Assembly (NCBI GenBank): GCA_003219395.1
Contig: QHOR01000199.1
Location: 1 to 9,249, forward strand
Source of the DNA: Verrucomicrobiota bacterium
GTDB taxonomy: Bacteria > Verrucomicrobiota > Verrucomicrobiia > Chthoniobacterales > UBA10450
Length of the DNA: 9,249 nucleotides
Direction: 5' to 3'
Under the pieces are notes generated by a model that saw only the letters and a program-made list of their open reading frames with translations, was not told where the DNA came from and did no database searches. A program made the position numbers and the translations under genes. Each line of letters opens with the position of its first letter. Position 1 is the stretch's first letter. Shown piece by piece: positions 1 to 6,442 of this stretch.

Positions 1-562
1 CACCCTTGGTTGTGCGCAAGTGATTGATACACCGGCAGGCCGCGCGAATCGGATCGCGGAGCGGCGGCTTTGCGCCAAGCCCAAGCAAGCCATCAAGAAT
101 AATCAGCGGGGCTGCGGTGCCCAGATACGCTTCTGCCGCCATCGCTTCCTGAGCGGCGGACAAGTGTTCAGCCGCCTGTTCCAAAACTTCGATAATCATC
201 ACGCCGACATCACTCCCGCCGCCGCGCGAAGGCGTTCCGGCTGGACTGTCGAGTGGTCTGCGGCGCAAGCTGTCAAGCTTCTTGCGCACGAGATCGCTGC
301 AATCGGCTTCCTGAAAAGCAAGACGTACTTCGATTTTCCATCCGACGCGCTGTAAGCATTCAGCGGCAACCAGCGCATCACCGGCATTATGACCTTTTCC
401 GGCGAACACAATGCACTTGCCGGGTTCCCTGAAAAATGTAGCGACAGTTTTTGCAACGCCAGCGCCAGCCTTGTCCATCAGGGCTTCGACTTCTACGCCG
501 CGCGCGAACGCGGCTTCTTCCGCCGCCCGCATCTGCGCCGAAGTCAGAATCGGCAGGTTCAA
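1..562 (-). CDS. nnrE: NAD(P)H-hydrate epimerase, YjeF N-terminal domain (partial, 3' end beyond window)
   Basis: The first 187 codons are present and the gene continues past the left edge. The family epimerises the R and S forms of NAD(P)HX, the hydrated damaged cofactor, so that a dehydratase can restore NAD(P)H in the cytoplasm. The start region (LTSAQMRAAEEAAF) matches the family's opening helix. GKGHNAGDALVAA at residues 55-67 corresponds to the nucleotide-binding GxGNNGGDGxVAA loop, and IILDGLLGLG near residues 154-163 carries the conserved Asp. The start is TTG at 562-560, chosen because an AGGAGG lies six bases upstream; a Met at residue 11 is the alternative. The gene begins one base after the amidase stop. 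Whether a C-terminal dehydratase domain (bifunctional Nnr) follows cannot be seen. A stretch at about residues 100-120 is Arg/Ser/Gly-rich and poorly conserved-looking. The family assignment is secure. Confidence 0.9.
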   Translation of the reverse strand, partial: MNLPILTSAQMRAAEEAAFARGVEVEALMDKAGAGVAKTVATFFREPGKCIVFAGKGHNAGDALVAAECLQRVGWKIEVRLAFQEADCSDLVRKKLDSLRRRPLDSPAGTPSRGGGSDVGVMIIEVLEQAAEHLSAAQEAMAAEAYLGTAAPLIILDGLLGLGAKPPLRDPIRAACRCINHLRTTKG

Positions 563-563
563 A

Positions 564-1399
564 TTATCCCTCCTGATCTTTAGAGGCCGCTTTTGTCTTT
601 GACTCGGCTGGTTTCGAAGAGCTTTTCTTCCGCCGCGCGCTTTTTTTGTGAGAGCGCTTGGACCGGTGGCGTTCAGATTTCGCCACTTTGGTTTGATCGA
701 TGTACGGTTGCAACGGGATGCTTTCGCCTGTTGCCACTCGCGTTGTCGTTAACGCGTTCGAGACGGAGTTACGGCCGCGGACACCGGCTGCGATTTCGTC
801 CGCAAGTTTTTGACGATAAGAAGCGTTTTGCGCGTACGCGGCCTCGGTTGGGTTAGTCAGGAAGCCGCATTCCACCAGCACAGCCGGAATATTGGTTTTT
901 CGCAATACGTAGTAACCGCGCCGCCGTACCCCGCGATTGGAGGAAGGCGCGCCGCCTGCGACAAAATAGTGAATTGCAGAAGCGAGTGGCAGGCTTTCGC
1001 GACTATAGAAATATGTTTCTATGCCGCCCGCGCCCATTCGTTTTGCCGAGTTGAAATGGATACATACAAAAAGCGCGTCGGGGTAGGAGTTGGCAATTGC
1101 TACTCGCCCACCCAGCGAAACGAATACATCGCTATCCCGGGTCATCACGACGCGATACCCGCTGGCGGCGAGAACGCGTTTGAGGCGTTGTGCCACATCC
1201 AGGGTCATATCCTTTTCTGCAATCCGCTGACCTGGGATTCCACCACGGTCATGACCGCCATGTCCGGCGTCAATCACCACCGTGGTGACCGAGCCGCTGT
1301 CTTGAGAAGCGCGCTTGGCCTGAGCCGTAGAGAAAATCCCACCAGCGCGGCTAGTAAACTGGCGGCAAACAGATGGTGTCGGCAGGATCGTATCAGCAT
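564..1399 (-). CDS. Periplasmic N-acetylmuramoyl-L-alanine amidase (Amidase_3), with apparent frameshift in the signal peptide
   Basis: This zinc amidase cuts the bond between MurNAc and L-Ala in peptidoglycan, acting in the periplasm during cell separation or wall turnover. With one base restored the product is 278 residues. The Zn ligands His47 (VVIDAGHGGHD), Glu62 (AEKDMTL) and His115 (CIHFNS) and the catalytic Glu178 (VLVECGFLTNP) are all present. The ATG at 1399 overlaps the previous gene's TGA by one base and begins a good signal peptide (MLIRSCRHHLFAASLLAALV), but that frame hits a stop after about 40 codons. The catalytic domain lies in another frame. One extra T in the T4 run at 1333-1336 joins them and gives a cleavage site ending STAQA. 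The catalytic frame is open upstream to an ATG at 1583, but that start would overlap the neighbouring gene by 185 bases and has no signal peptide. The C-terminal tail (about residues 236-278) is very rich in Lys, Arg and Ser. The enzyme call is secure; whether the gene is functional or an assembly indel is open. Confidence 0.9.
569..574 (-). promoter_or_regulatory. Shine-Dalgarno site deciding the TTG start of nnrE
   Basis: The minus strand reads AGGAGG, six bases before the TTG at 562. It lies inside the last codons of the amidase gene (Asp-Gln-Glu-Gly-stop). Ribosomes ending amidase translation would therefore finish on the nnrE initiation site, which supports both the TTG start and translational coupling. 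Confidence 0.75.
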
Positions 1400-2277
1400 C
1401 ACTGATCGTCTTTTGCGGGTTGGGGCGGACGAGCCGATAGCTTCGGCGCCGTGCCACGCGAGGTTTGCGCGGCCGGTGATTGAATCGTGCCGCCGCGCAC
1501 CGCCACGTCGCCATTGGCGACACGAACCAGGCGCGGACGGGTTTTGGTTTCCATAAACGAGGAGTGTGCCAGGAGTTCGCCATTCAACCCGACGCGCGAA
1601 TATGCCCAGGCGCGTGGTGCGGAACAGTGTAGAACATGCAATTGATTTGCGTGATCGATCTCCGCCTGTGGTTCTTCAAAGGCGATGGCGCGGCCTAACG
1701 AATAGGTCGCATACACAACTCCACTGTCCTTGTCCTGCACACGCACGTACAAAGAAGTATGGTCTGGAAAGCGGTTGGTGAGGAGCGAGTATGTGCGCGT
1801 GTTGCCAGGAGCTCCAACGCCATCGGGAATACCGACTGTTTGCTGCCAGATCGGCCGCGCATCGGTTACTTCAAAAACCCGCGTCGGCGAATAAAAGAAC
1901 TTCCCGAGGTCGGCAAAATAAACATTCGTCCGTACATGATAAGTGCCGAACTCGTGCACGGGATAAAGTGGGGTCAGATTAATCTGATGAGTTACCCTTT
2001 GTCCGGCTTCAATCTTCAAAGGCCCCTGGGCGTTTTCTGCACTGACAGGCGCGATAGGCTGACCTTCACTTCCAGTTATTTCAAATCCAAGCCATGATTG
2101 CGCGTCGGCGTTGTGAAGGTCGATGTCGCGTCCGGCGAGATTCGTGATGCTTAACGTTGCTACGACAGGTTCGTAAGCGATGTACTGCAATCGTTTGAAT
2201 TTTAGATCCACTTGGATTTGGGCGTCCGCTTTCGCAGCGATGAAGAAGACACATGCAACGCACAGAACATATCTCAT
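1399..2277 (-). CDS. Secreted protein of unknown function, first gene of the amidase-nnrE cluster
   Basis: The product is 292 residues. It starts with a clear signal peptide: MRYVL, then a hydrophobic core, then AKADA with predicted cleavage before QIQVD (after residue 19). I do not recognise a named family. The mature N-terminal part alternates hydrophobic and polar residues (for example VVATLSITNLAGRDIDL and GTYHVRTNVYFADLGKFFYS), suggesting beta-sandwich or Ig-like folding. The last 30 or so residues are Pro/Ala/Ser-rich and probably disordered. The ATG at 2277 was chosen because it puts the signal peptide at the very N terminus; an in-frame ATG at 2394 would add 39 residues of unlikely sequence. 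A weak purine-rich stretch (GAGACG) precedes the start. The stop overlaps the amidase ATG by one base (TGATG), so the two are likely co-translated and this protein may act in the periplasm or envelope. Confidence 0.8.
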   Translation of the reverse strand: MRYVLCVACVFFIAAKADAQIQVDLKFKRLQYIAYEPVVATLSITNLAGRDIDLHNADAQSWLGFEITGSEGQPIAPVSAENAQGPLKIEAGQRVTHQINLTPLYPVHEFGTYHVRTNVYFADLGKFFYSPTRVFEVTDARPIWQQTVGIPDGVGAPGNTRTYSLLTNRFPDHTSLYVRVQDKDSGVVYATYSLGRAIAFEEPQAEIDHANQLHVLHCSAPRAWAYSRVGLNGELLAHSSFMETKTRPRLVRVANGDVAVRGGTIQSPAAQTSRGTAPKLSARPPQPAKDDQ

Positions 2278-2297
2278 TCTACGTCTCACTGACGAAG

Positions 2298-2442
2298 GAA
2301 TGACGAAGCCGGAAGCGCTCGGACAAGACCGTGCCGGCGTGCTGGAGGAGGACCGCAAAAAACAAATGACGGACGCCAAGGCAAACATGTTCATGTCGGC
2401 GTCTCGTTGCGACAGTCGTGCTTTGACATTATTTCGTCATTC
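2298..2442. repeat. 10-bp inverted repeat spanning the spacer upstream of the secreted-protein gene
   Basis: GAATGACGAA at 2298-2307 is exactly mirrored by TTCGTCATTC at 2433-2442, 125 bases apart. TGACGAAG also occurs twice directly (near 2290 and 2301), and ACATGTTCATGT at 2385-2396 is a smaller palindrome. The segment fills most of the 247-base gap between the TPR gene and the secreted-protein gene. It could be a degenerate extragenic repeat or MITE remnant, or chance. No transposase is present. Confidence 0.35.
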
Positions 2443-2524
2443 GTGATTCTGGAGAGCCCTTCCGCGTTGAACCGATCAACTTTGCTTAGTTCAGGCGCCC
2501 ACCAGATCCCAAAATACCATGGCC

Positions 2525-3628
2525 TCATTGTCCCGAGCTAGTCTCGGCTGCAGGAAAAAGCTGTAAAAGGCGCGACGGTTCTGGTTCTGCCTGGACGGCC
2601 TGCAATTTATCATCGTAATAAATTCGAATCCTGTAGCCGAGATATTTTCGCTTTCCAGTATCTGGCGCGGAACTTTTGGCGCCTCTGCTTCTTTGTCCCG
2701 GTCGAACCGTCGCCGCCGCGTCAGAAAGCGATGACTCCGGCGACACGAGTCCTATTTTTGGGCGGAGATAAGTGACCGATAGCACTTCCGGCTCGGTGTC
2801 GGCCCAATCGTGCTTTGGCGTCAGCCATTCGTAATTTACGTCCGCGTCGGTGAGCTTCACATCTTTGTCTCCAACGGTGTCATAAAATTCCACCAGGATC
2901 TTTACTTTGGTGTGATCAATCGTTGCCCCTGACTGTTTTTTTATGCCGATCCGTACCGCGAGGTTAGTCTCGGCGTCTGGATCGGGCGTCTCGACAGCTT
3001 TGACTTCCGTAATGCCCATCACGGAACCTTCCGGCTTGCCGGCCACATTCCTCTGGGACGGCGCATCGGGCGGCGCATTTGCCGTGCTGGCGTCTGTTGT
3101 AGCCGGGGTTGGCACGCCTAACTTCAGGCGCTGCTCGGCCAACTCATACGCTTCACCAGCCGAGGGGCCCATCTCGTGTAGTCTCCGCCACACTTCGTTG
3201 GACTTGTCGTAAACCTGCATGGAATCATAAGTCTTGGCTATTTCCTCAAGCACCGTGACGTTGCTCGGTTCGCTGTCCAACGCTTCTTGGAACCGGGCCA
3301 GGGCGTTTGTTGTGTCGCCACGATTCCGGAGCTGGGTACCTTCTCGTAACAGTTGATCAACAAGCGACGGAGCAGGCGTCTGCGGTTTTGCTTCGGGTGA
3401 CGGAGCGGTTTGTGCCGCCGGCGGTGCCATTGCGGGTGTTGAAACGGGAGGAGCGATCGGTCGTACGGCGCTTGTCGCGACTACTTGCGCCGTTCGCGCA
3501 GCCCGAGTCCGACCGACATAATAGGAGCTGGCAGCGAAGATTTCCGCCATCGCCACGATGGCAATCAAGCCGAGCGCGACGTTAAAGCTTGGATCGACTT
3601 GCGTAGCCCGTGAAAGAAGAGTCCGCAT
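2525..3628 (-). CDS. Membrane-anchored TPR protein with conserved C-terminal beta-rich domain
   Basis: The product is 367 residues with the ATG at 3628. Residues 1-16 are a short N-terminal part containing Arg. Residues 17-38 form one hydrophobic membrane segment (FNVALGLIAIVAMAEIFAAS). Next is a Pro/Ala-rich linker to about residue 87. Residues 90-165 hold TPR-type helices (GDTTNALARFQEALDSEPSN, then a second repeat ending near WRRLHEMGP). A Thr/Ala-rich spacer leads to a beta-rich domain from about 195 to 355, with VKILVEFYD, VNYEWL and YLGYRIRIYYDD strands. The layout suggests a type II inner-membrane protein with its bulk outside the cytoplasm. The TPR would bind another protein; the C-terminal domain has no function I can name. 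An in-frame ATG at 3676 is possible but would put a hydrophilic extension before the anchor. SD support is weak for either start. The gene is separated by 247 bases from the next gene on this strand. Confidence 0.8.
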   Translation of the reverse strand: MRTLLSRATQVDPSFNVALGLIAIVAMAEIFAASSYYVGRTRAARTAQVVATSAVRPIAPPVSTPAMAPPAAQTAPSPEAKPQTPAPSLVDQLLREGTQLRNRGDTTNALARFQEALDSEPSNVTVLEEIAKTYDSMQVYDKSNEVWRRLHEMGPSAGEAYELAEQRLKLGVPTPATTDASTANAPPDAPSQRNVAGKPEGSVMGITEVKAVETPDPDAETNLAVRIGIKKQSGATIDHTKVKILVEFYDTVGDKDVKLTDADVNYEWLTPKHDWADTEPEVLSVTYLRPKIGLVSPESSLSDAAATVRPGQRSRGAKSSAPDTGKRKYLGYRIRIYYDDKLQAVQAEPEPSRLLQLFPAAETSSGQ

Positions 3629-3704
3629 GCAGCAATAAACCCCATTTCTGTAAGCGAGCCCTCGCCAAGCTGTCAACTCGGGCGTCCGGCCTGTTAGACT
3701 CTCG

Positions 3705-3719
3705 AACGATTGAATCGTT
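3705..3719. repeat. Short inverted repeat upstream of the TPR gene
   Basis: AACGAT, loop TGA, ATCGTT forms a perfect 6-bp palindrome about 77 bases upstream of the TPR start. It could be an operator-like half-site pair for that gene, or part of the ACT gene's 3' region. There is no evidence for either beyond symmetry and position. Confidence 0.3.
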
Positions 3720-3741
3720 AGATAGAAATAGTCGTTTTAGC

Positions 3742-3768
3742 CCGCCTGCGGCGGTTAAGATTTTTAAC
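3742..3768. terminator. Hairpin-rich sequence just downstream of the ACT gene, possible terminator
   Basis: CCGCC-TGC-GGCGG (3742-3754) is a GC-rich 5-bp hairpin, and GTTAA-GATTT-TTAAC (3754-3768) is a second one next to it. They begin 13 bases past the ACT stop on the minus strand. The minus-strand hairpin is not followed by a clean T run, while on the plus strand a T5 run (3761-3765) sits a few bases after the GC stem. Assignment as the ACT terminator is therefore tentative. Confidence 0.35.
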
Positions 3769-3780
3769 GAAATGCCCGCA

Positions 3781-4251
3781 CTAGCGAGAAATATCGTCCT
3801 GGCTGAGCATTTTGAATCCTTCACCCATAAGCACTGAAGAGGCGCACTCGGTATCGTCCACGTGCAGAGCAATCGCTGCAAACCCGCGCGGACGAATGAG
3901 CAGGGGATAAGCGAAATGGACGTTCACCTCAGCCATGACCAGCGCGGCAAGCAGTTTCACTAGTTGTGATGCCACTTCTCGAATTTCTACGACCACGACT
4001 TCGCAAACCCCGAATGGCACGTTTTTTTCCCGGAACAACCTCTCCACCCGGGCCGGATCACTGGCGATGATCCGAGCGATGGCTGAATCGGTCGATTCGG
4101 ATACGCTCAGCGCGACGGCATGAGTGCTCTGAGTGCTCAGCAGTTTCACGACGTCGAGCATAGCCCCCACCTTGTTCGGAAGAAAAACAGAGAACTGCTT
4201 AACGAGCGGTCCCTCAATTTTCGAAGTTGTTTCGGGTAAATTTGAAGTCAT
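3781..4251 (-). CDS. Stand-alone tandem ACT-domain protein
   Basis: The product is 156 residues, starting at the ATG at 4251; an in-frame ATG at 4278 is the alternative, and neither has a strong SD. Residues 18-90 form a first ACT domain: a FSVFLPNKVGAMLDVVKLL opening with the Pro-Asn-Lys-Val-Gly turn, then ATDSAIA-type strands and VCEVVVVEI. Residues 91-150 form a second (LVKLLAALVMAEVNVHFAYP, then FAAIALHVDD). ACT domains bind amino acids or other small ligands and usually regulate an attached enzyme; here none is attached. The protein probably acts as a dimeric ligand sensor or partner in amino-acid metabolism in the cytoplasm. No neighbour identifies the partner. The second domain has lost the typical Pro-Gly after its first strand (VASQ where PGAL is usual). 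The domain call is firm; the role is inference. Confidence 0.85.
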   Translation of the reverse strand: MTSNLPETTSKIEGPLVKQFSVFLPNKVGAMLDVVKLLSTQSTHAVALSVSESTDSAIARIIASDPARVERLFREKNVPFGVCEVVVVEIREVASQLVKLLAALVMAEVNVHFAYPLLIRPRGFAAIALHVDDTECASSVLMGEGFKMLSQDDISR

Positions 4252-4343
4252 TTCGGTAGCGGCACCCTGCCGGAACATTCAAGCCGCATTAGGCAAACTA
4301 TCTCATTCTCCGTCTTTGATTGGCAAACCAATATTCGTGAACG

Positions 4344-4396
4344 GTTGAAGCGTTAAAGGGTCCAAAGTGCTTTCGCACTTCGCGCGCCGCTTCAAC
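4344..4396. repeat. Nested inverted repeats in the divergent ACT/VOC spacer
   Basis: The outer arms GTTGAAGCG (4344-4352) and CGCTTCAAC (4388-4396) are perfect reverse complements. Between them AAGTGC-TTTC-GCACTT (4365-4380) makes a second perfect hairpin. The element sits in the 215-base divergent intergenic region, about 70 bases before the VOC start and 93 bases before the ACT start. It could be a regulator site, a 5' UTR structure of either transcript, or an extragenic palindromic repeat. Confidence 0.5.
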
Positions 4397-4466
4397 GTCT
4401 TAACTCTTCAGCGCCTAGAATCTGATTCTGGCTGTTCATTTCGCCCGACGTCAATATACTGCCGCA

Positions 4467-4853
4467 ATGATTTCGGGAGCGCATTTTCTACTCTACAGCA
4501 AAGATCCTGAAGCCGATCGTGCGTTCTTTAAAACTGTGCTGGAATTTCCGTCAGTGGATCTTGGCGACGACTGGCTGATATTTGCATTGCCGCCTGCCGA
4601 ACTAGCGGTCCATCCTGGTGATGGCGAATTTGTGCAGATGCATGCAGAACATCCCATGTTAGGCGGCCTTCTCTATCTCATGTGCGACGATTTGGGCAGC
4701 CTTATCGGCTTATTGAAAAGTAACGGTGTGTCCTGTGCGAAACCAGTGGAAGCCGATTGGGGGATCAGCACGAGTGTTCGGTTGCCGAGCGGCGGCGAGA
4801 TCGGTCTTTATCAACCGACTCACCGCACGATGATTCAAGCACATTCAACGTGA
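4467..4853 (+). CDS. VOC-superfamily (glyoxalase/bleomycin-resistance fold) protein
   Basis: The product is 128 residues, about the length of a single VOC monomer with two beta-alpha-beta-beta-beta modules. The first runs from GAHFLLYSKDPEADRAFFK through DWLIFALPPAELAVHP. The second runs from GGLLYLMCDDLGSLIGLLK to a final GGEIGLYQP strand. Candidate metal ligands of the family type are His6 on the first strand and Glu111 in the last (GGEIGLY), with His59 or His62 possible. VOC enzymes use a metal in isomerisation, epoxide opening or ring cleavage, or bind drugs. The substrate cannot be told from the sequence. The ATG at 4467 has no clear SD; a TATACT at 4455 lies immediately upstream. lysS follows 50 bases later on the same strand, so the two may be co-transcribed, which need not imply a shared function. 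Confidence 0.82.
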   Translation: MISGAHFLLYSKDPEADRAFFKTVLEFPSVDLGDDWLIFALPPAELAVHPGDGEFVQMHAEHPMLGGLLYLMCDDLGSLIGLLKSNGVSCAKPVEADWGISTSVRLPSGGEIGLYQPTHRTMIQAHST

Positions 4854-4903
4854 AACCAGGCGAGGTTTCGGTTCCAAACTTCGCAAGCTTAGATTGAGCT
4901 TCG

Positions 4904-6361
4904 ATGGATGAAGAGAATGAGTTAATCGCGCTACGGCGCAAAAAACTCGACGCCCTTCGTGCGAAAGGGATCGAGCCATTCGGCGGCGGCTTCGACGTAA
5001 CGGGATCGATTGCGGAGGTACACGGAAAGTTTGCGGAAGGCGAGACGCTGCGCGCAGCCGGCCGCATTACGGCGCATCGTGACATGGGTAAAAGTCATTT
5101 CCTCGATCTGCGCGACGCAACGGGACGCATTCAAATCTACATTCATGCGAAAGAGGTTGGGCCGGAATTGATCGAGCTGTTTCGGTTACTCGATCTTGGC
5201 GATTTCATCGGCGTGGAGGGAAGCTGTTTTGTCACCAAAAGCGGCGAACCGACATTGAAAGTGCGCACCTTCCAATTACTGGCCAAAGCTTTGCGGCCGC
5301 TGCCTGAGAAATGGCACGGACTACAGGACATCGAGGCGCGGTACCGGCAACGTTATCTCGACCTGGTTACGAATGAACGGTCCCGCGCGATCTTCCAAAA
5401 ACGTATCGTTATTCTCCGAGAAACGAGGCGGTTTTTAGAGGATCGCGGCTTTGTGGAAGTGGAAACACCGATTTTGCAGACAATCCCGGGAGGTGCGGCG
5501 GCCGAACCGTTCAAAACACATCACAAGGCGCTCGGCATCGATCTTTATCTGCGCATTGCCTTGGAGCTCTATCTGAAACGTTTACTCGTCGGTGGACTCA
5601 ACAAGGTGTTCGAAATCAATCGAAACTTCCGCAATGAGGGTATTTCCAGAAAACATAATCCGGAATTCACAATGCTTGAGGCGTATTGGGCGTATGCCGA
5701 TTTTGAAAAAATTGCGAATCTCACTGAAGAGCTGATTTGTTCTCTCGCCGGGAAGATCTGCGGTTCCCTAACCATCGAGCATCGCGATTCCGAGGAAAAA
5801 GTCGTTCGTACGATCAACCTGAAACGGCCCTGGCGTCGGGCACGGTATCACGACGTGATCCGAGAAGTTGCGGGAGACGATTGGTTCGATCTCTCCGGCG
5901 AACAACGACGTGATCGGGCCACGAACGATTTCAAACTGGAAATCCTGCCGCAACTTGCAGATTTCGAAGTCACCCAACATGTGTTCGAAAAACTTGTTGA
6001 AGAGAAGACGATCGACCCGCTCTTCGTCACTCATTGTCCGAAAGAGTTGGTGCCGCTGGCAAAACAAAACACAGCAGACGAGTCCGTGGTTGATGTTTTC
6101 GAACTGATTATTAATGCGGCGGAGATTGCGCCCGGCTACAGCGAGTTGAACGATCCAATTGTGCAGCGCCAGCGGCTCGTTGAACAGGCCGGTGAAGAGA
6201 AACAGAAGATCGACGAGGAATTTCTTCTCGCACTTGAGCACGGAATGCCACCGGCGGGCGGTGTTGGCATCGGAATCGATCGACTCACCATGCTGCTCAC
6301 CGGAGCAGAGTCGATTCGTGACGTAATCCTTTTTCCACTGCTGCGGCCGAAGAAGCTGTAG
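4904..6361 (+). CDS. lysS: Lysyl-tRNA synthetase, class II
   Basis: This cytoplasmic enzyme charges tRNA-Lys with lysine using ATP. The product is 485 residues, a normal length. Residues 1-45 are the N-terminal helix region (ELIALRRKKLDALRAKGIEP). About 48-130 is the OB-fold anticodon-binding domain (LRAAGRITAHRDMGKSHFLD). The catalytic domain follows, with motif 1 around 182-195 (FVEVETPILQ), the PGGAAAEPFKTHH segment, motif 2 at 240-259 (RNFRNEGISRKHNPEFTMLE) and motif 3 at 453-464 (GVGIGIDRLTML). IAPGYSELNDP at 408-418 is part of the lysine pocket. The usual IAPELYLKRL reads IALELYLKRL here, a small deviation. The ATG at 4904 fits the family's N terminus; only a weak TTGAG-like SD precedes it. 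The gene is complete and looks functional. It ends 81 bases before the convergent dodecin gene. Confidence 0.98.
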   Translation: MDEENELIALRRKKLDALRAKGIEPFGGGFDVTGSIAEVHGKFAEGETLRAAGRITAHRDMGKSHFLDLRDATGRIQIYIHAKEVGPELIELFRLLDLGDFIGVEGSCFVTKSGEPTLKVRTFQLLAKALRPLPEKWHGLQDIEARYRQRYLDLVTNERSRAIFQKRIVILRETRRFLEDRGFVEVETPILQTIPGGAAAEPFKTHHKALGIDLYLRIALELYLKRLLVGGLNKVFEINRNFRNEGISRKHNPEFTMLEAYWAYADFEKIANLTEELICSLAGKICGSLTIEHRDSEEKVVRTINLKRPWRRARYHDVIREVAGDDWFDLSGEQRRDRATNDFKLEILPQLADFEVTQHVFEKLVEEKTIDPLFVTHCPKELVPLAKQNTADESVVDVFELIINAAEIAPGYSELNDPIVQRQRLVEQAGEEKQKIDEEFLLALEHGMPPAGGVGIGIDRLTMLLTGAESIRDVILFPLLRPKKL

Positions 6362-6442
6362 CTGTCCTTTTGTAAGCGACCTTATCGATTACCGCGTCAG
6401 CACGCCGCTACGGGCAACAAGCGGCCAGAGCCATAGCCAAGC

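Noticed and set aside
810..1556. Long plus-strand open frame opposite the amidase
   Set aside because: It is a shadow of the amidase and secreted-protein genes. It has no recognisable domain and no SD, and the minus-strand frames carry the conserved catalytic motifs.
1400..1583. Amidase starting at the ATG at 1583 in the catalytic frame
   Set aside because: This would overlap the coding sequence of the secreted-protein gene by 185 bases. The N terminus is Arg/Pro-rich with no signal peptide, unlike periplasmic amidases. The overlapping ATG at 1399 with a proper signal peptide is far better.
4432..4460. Possible sigma70 promoter before the VOC gene with TATACT at 4455-4460
   Set aside because: The -10 hexamer is good, but no -35 hexamer with 16-19-base spacing matches better than 3 of 6, and the start point would fall on the ATG, implying a leaderless transcript. 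It is not enough to annotate.
5768..6241. Minus-strand open frame inside lysS
   Set aside because: It is antisense to the conserved catalytic core of lysS, with no known domain. It is a by-product of lysS codon usage.
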